This document shows positions 56,686 to 64,000 of a stretch of 64,000 bases of DNA, in pieces. The translations under genes and the position numbers were made by a program. The DNA comes from Pelomyxa schiedti. Its lineage: Eukaryota; Evosea; Pelobiontida; Pelomyxidae. Position 1 is the stretch's first letter, and every line of letters begins with the position of its first letter. The stretch lies in assembly GCA_020536535.1 (NCBI GenBank), contig JAHLWZ010000838.1, forward strand, positions 1-64,000, written 5' to 3'. The notes beneath the pieces are model-generated. The model ran no database searches, had not been told where the DNA came from, and saw nothing but the letters and a program-made list of their open reading frames with translations.

Positions 56686-58057
56686 TCAAATTGTCACAAT
56701 TGGACTGTCTCCCTGACAAGCTGGAAGAAAACGGAAAAGAACAATGAAGAATTTAATTAAAAAGTTAAGACAAATGCCCCTTTTTACCTGCTGTCATGAG
56801 TAAAGGTAACCAAGCCAGTTTAATGGTTCCATTTTCAATTCCCCAGATTCTTTCCTGATTCCAGTTTCCACATCCCAAGTCAACAGTTGTGCACCATGTT
56901 CAGGAGCCTCGTACATGTAGAATTGGTTGGTTTGTGGAATGTATGTGGACCCAATTGCCCAAACTCCATTTGTCAGGGAATAAGTGGGGCCAACATCAGA
57001 GAAGGTAATTGGTGAACCAACATCCATTACATCCAAACTAAGTCCGGCTGATATACCCACTGATTTTCCTGAAAGATATATAGTCAGTGAGAATAACTAC
57101 ACTGGACCAAGTGGGTTAATACTCACTTTGTTTGCGGCCATTCAGGATGGAACCAGAAGACGGGAACGACATATTCACTCCAAGCAGGGATTCACCTCCT
57201 GGGAGGGCTGAAGGGTTCTATTGCAAAACTGAGTTTTTGAAAACCTACGGAATACTAGCTACTACCTCTAAACACCAGAATTTAGTCTCCCAAGGATATT
57301 CCTCAATTGTTCCATCTTCATGGAAAACCAGCATGAGACCCATATATATGTAACCATCAGGCAGTGCTATTTCATTGTTCAAATTGGGGAAGAAATATTG
57401 ATGTGTCTGGCTATCATAGGCCTGGCCCCCATAGCTGCAATGTGATATTAATACCCAAAATGAATGCTTTTATGGGGAACAGTACGTCAGCACCATCTTC
57501 TCGGAACTGGAGTTATAATACCCAGTCACAGTCAGTTCCCCAGTGGCAGGAACTGCGTTGTACACAATAACGCTTCTATGTATTGTAGTGATCAAAATTA
57601 CTGTGTGCCACACAGAATCGCATTTAACGTCACCTATATACTCATCCACGGTGAACTCTGCCCTTTAAAGGGGGAAACACAAGTTCATTAACCAGTCACT
57701 GAGAAAAAACTTAATTTACCCAGTATATATCAAGGTCCCTGTTGTTGGATCCAAGGCATCAATTCTGTGGGGCTCACCATTGTAGCCATACACCAAGTAC
57801 ACAATGTTGTCACTATTATCAATGCACCCTCCAAGGTAGGACCCGTCAGACATGAAATATCTTTTTGAGGATGAGTGGCACAAATGATTGCTTCTTTGTA
57901 TTGGAACTGACATGTCAGTTGGTTCCAGTGGGTCGGCTTCAGTATCCATGGTGTAAATGGTTATATTGCCCAGCCAGTAGTTATCCCCTATCAAAACTGA
58001 CCCCTCAACAGCCAGAAAAAGCCCTACAACATAAACCAGTGTCCTTCCAAACGGCAT
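56686..58057 (-). CDS. Secreted propeller-like protein of unknown function
   Basis: The start MPFGRTLVYVVGLFLAVEGS is a likely signal peptide. The mature chain has repeating strand patterns: NITIYTMDTEADPL, NIVYLVYGYNGEPHRIDALD followed by TTGTLIYTG, QFYMYEAPEHGAQLLTWDVE. That is typical of secreted beta-propellers that read out as 'x-D-x-x-T-G'. No named family recognised. Four or five introns are inferred. The last joins PLLMTA to ACQGDSPIVTI, with stop at plus 56686-56688. The ATG at 58055-58057 follows a poly-A/T stretch. The upstream flank contains the tandem foldback element. Confidence 0.55.
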
Positions 58058-58205
58058 GTCTTTTTTTTTTGTTGACAACACCCAAAAAGTGATCATTCCT
58101 GGTTGATAACGTGTCACCCCTGTCTTCGATAGAGTACTTTATTCTCAGAGGTGTCTGTTTATGCAACCCGTGAATCAGGGAGTTGTTAACTAGCTAAAGA
58201 GTACG

Positions 58206-58395
58206 ATATGGCTGAATAAAAAAAACACCAGACCACCGATCCTGAGCGACGATAACGAAAATGACAGCGTTCCGGTCCGTTGATTATTTTATTCCGCCAA
58301 ATGGCTGAATAAAAAAAACACCAGACCGCCGATCCTGAGCGATGATAAGGAAAATGACAGCGTTCCGGTCTGTTGATTATTTTATTCAGCCATAT
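58206..58395. mobile_element. Tandem pair of 93-bp foldback units (MITE-like)
   Basis: Two head-to-tail units beginning at 58208 and 58301 (period 93 bp, about five differences). The outermost 16 bp are perfect inverted repeats: ATATGGCTGAATAAAA at 58206-58221 and its complement at 58380-58395. Inner unit ends are the same with one mismatch, and CAGACC/GGTCTG extends the pairing inward, so each unit can fold on itself. It lies between two divergent genes. No coding capacity is evident, which fits a MITE or other foldback element; a structured regulatory repeat is the alternative. Confidence 0.6.
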
Positions 58396-58581
58396 GAAGG
58401 GGTTCTGTTCTTCTCCTAACTTCACTTCCTTGGAGCCTGAGCCAGGGTGATGGTGACGTAACATCTACTGTGGCTTGGTAGATATCCTCCCCAGGATCCC
58501 TCTCAGAGCTCTTGAGGGATATAACCGAGCCAAAGGAAATATCAACAGACCCGAAAGCGGTGAGATTCCCTTTTTCCTGTG

Positions 58582-62796
<4,215 letters not shown>

Positions 62797-62864
62797 GACC
62801 CCATAATTCAGCCCACACGGAAAACATCGGCATTTTAAGAGCATCTGTTTGGAGAGAAATTTCG
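62797..62864 (+). promoter_or_regulatory. Candidate U6 promoter interval
   Basis: The 68 bp between the MCM2 stop and the U6 start. A TTTTAAGA stretch at 62833-62840 lies about 25-30 bp upstream of U6, the position of a TATA-like element in type 3 Pol III promoters. No second element is recognised. Confidence 0.35.
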
Positions 62865-62971
62865 GAGCCTGGGTAAAACCAGGTCATCCGTTAAAATTGG
62901 AACAATACAGAGAAGATTAGCATGGCCCCTGCGCAAGGATGACACGCAAAATCGAGAAGTATACCACTTTT
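62865..62971 (+). ncRNA. RNU6: U6 spliceosomal snRNA
   Basis: Highly conserved central part is present: AATACAGAGAAGATTAGC (62904 onward, containing the ACAGAGA box at 62907-62913), CATGGCCCCTGCGCAAGGAT with the catalytic AGC triad, and GACACGCAAA. A 5' stem-loop can form from CCTGG/CCAGG (about 62868-62884). Transcription should end in the run of eight T at 62968-62975, a Pol III terminator. It is U6 and not U6atac, because the U4-pairing and telestem sequences are those of the major form. The 5' end is estimated to within a few bases. Confidence 0.95.
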
Positions 62972-62975
62972 TTTT
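62968..62975 (+). terminator. Pol III T-run terminator of U6
   Basis: Eight consecutive T directly after the conserved U6 3' stem, as expected for RNA polymerase III. Confidence 0.8.
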
Positions 62976-63092
62976 CTGTTACTGGGCTTGTCTCAGCAAC
63001 AGTCTACAATTTTGGAGCCTTTCTGATTCATCAATTGAATTAAAAAAAAAAAAATCGGTGACACGCGACACACCACTCTTCTGCAAACTGCC

Positions 63093-63450
63093 ATGACACG
63101 TAGATCTCCGCAGTTTGTTTTTTTGTTGTGACCTTCTTACAGGCGGAAACCAACGCGACCTCGCACGCGAAAAGAACGCCAAGAAAACCGCAACCAAAAA
63201 CAAAGGGAACGCGGAGGGACTCACTGTAGCCGAGCGTAAAGAAAGGTAACACTCACACGAAATACCTAATTTTCCTACCAACCGAACTAAACAACCAACA
63301 CCCCACAAGACTAGCGAACCCTCAAACACGTTACCATTCTCTCCCCTAACCACTGCAAGGGACGCCCAAATACTTCGTGAGAAGCAAGCCAAAAAAGCAG
63401 CGGCGGCAGCATCGGCACCCAAAGGGCCATCACCTGCAAAGAAATCCTAA
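63093..63450 (+). CDS. SERF/4F5 small EDRK-rich protein
   Basis: Small, highly charged protein of the SERF family, disordered regulators of protein aggregation and RNA/DNA-binding. Three exons: 63093-63099 (ATG ACA C), 63143-63245, 63360-63450. They give MTRGNQRDLAREKNAKK, LTVAERKERDAQILREKQ and an Ala/Lys tail ending PSPAKKS. The MTRGNQRxLAR.KN start and the RDA.I...KQ core are diagnostic. Introns are 43 and 114 nt with GT-AG ends. The length of about 67 residues fits. It is just downstream of U6. Confidence 0.92.
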
Positions 63451-64000
63451 AGGTTCCTTTACCTCCTTGTTTGTACTCCTTGATCCCTCATACACTTGGA
63501 GAATTTTTTCCTTAAAAAAAGAAAATCATTATTCTCTCTCTGCACTACTTACAAATATTTATCCCACGGAAGATATTAAATTTATGGGGGTCAAACTAAG
63601 TGTGCCGAAAATCGTATCAAAATTCGTTTTCTTGGTGTCCCAACCTCAGACTCCAGGCAACCAGGGGGGAATCAGTAGCTTGTGGTTGTGGTCAAGGTTT
63701 AAGTCCCAACACAAAACTCTAACATGTTGTATACAAAAAACATATTTTCAAAATTATCCAACCACCCAGTGCTACAACTAGGTATAACACAAAAACACAC
63801 CATAAAAAATACGAATTGACTATTAGGTCTAACAGTTTCCTGTTTCAAAATACATTGAATCGCTTTTTCTTTCCGTCGATCCGGTTCTAAACTTTTTTTT
63901 TCTTATCCTTCGGAACAGATTCCAGTAAAATGTACAATCTGTTGCGTTGTCGATTTTTGGTGGTGTCGACAAAAAAAAAAGGAAATTAGTTATTTGACCC
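63451..64000. other. Terminal region without assigned gene
   Basis: 550 bp of A/T-rich sequence to the window edge. No conserved protein, tRNA or snRNA was seen. A short ATG frame at about 63,930 is too small to judge. It may contain 3' UTR of SERF and the flank of a gene outside the window. Confidence 0.4.

Overview
The window is nuclear DNA from a eukaryotic microbe. Nearly every gene is cut by short introns, mostly 35-60 nt, GT-AG, with CTAAC/CTAAT-like branch sequences. The window also carries a U6 spliceosomal RNA gene, a cytosolic ribosomal protein (eL39), a Qa-SNARE, an MCM helicase subunit, a P-body scaffold and a telomere protein. Stop codons TAA, TAG and TGA are all used, consistent with the standard code. 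Intergenic gaps are usually 20-400 bp and some convergent genes touch, so the genome is compact. I could not fix the lineage. Ras/RasGAP signalling, F-box proteins and a vertebrate-like FANCJ/RAP1/RBM48 set suit a free-living or gut protist (for example an amoebozoan), but no marker here decides it.

Layout. 0-6.5 kb: FANCJ-like helicase and a C2-RasGAP (+). 6.5-12.6 kb: RBM48, an unrecognised single-exon protein and glutaminyl-tRNA synthetase (-). 12.9-16.7 kb: an AlaX-type editing protein and a WDR37-like protein (+). 16.7-18.3 kb: a broken paralogue of the single-exon protein, interrupted by a long poly-C tract. 18.4-24.3 kb: an F-box/TBC fusion (+) meeting a secreted DUF4434-like protein and a PXB/DUF3818 protein (-). 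24.4-30.1 kb: membrane protein, F-box/LRR protein, nitroreductase and GH76-like glycosidase (+). 30.2-33.5 kb: condensation-type acyltransferase, HExxH protein and an orphan (-). 33.6-38.0 kb: a protein with three ubiquitin-like domains followed by tryptophan-rich 11-residue repeats, then a small hypothetical (+). 38.1-43.1 kb: GH38 alpha-mannosidase and PIN4 parvulin (-). 43.2-45.5 kb: RAP1 homologue (+). 45.8-47.2 kb: syntaxin (-). 47.5-52.3 kb: eL39 and EDC4 (+). 52.3-54.6 kb: unresolved, with WD40-like fragments on +. 54.6-58.1 kb: a WW-WW-WW-Ras fusion and a secreted propeller-like protein (-). 58.2-58.4 kb: tandem foldback repeat. 58.6-63.5 kb: MCM2, U6 snRNA and a SERF protein (+).

Functional themes. 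Genome maintenance: FANCJ, MCM2, RAP1. RNA: U6, RBM48, EDC4, eL39, GlnRS, AlaX. Small-GTPase signalling: C2-RasGAP, F-box-TBC RabGAP, WW-Ras. Lysosomal or secreted carbohydrate metabolism: GH38, GH76, DUF4434. The genes are not arranged in operons; neighbours look functionally independent. The most unusual items are the WW3-Ras fusion, the three-UBL/11-mer-repeat protein, the F-box-TBC fusion, a lineage-specific 'RCG' family with one decayed copy, and a 93-bp tandem foldback element. Exon boundaries were read by eye by following conserved family sequence across frames. Gene outer limits are generally better supported than internal splice sites.
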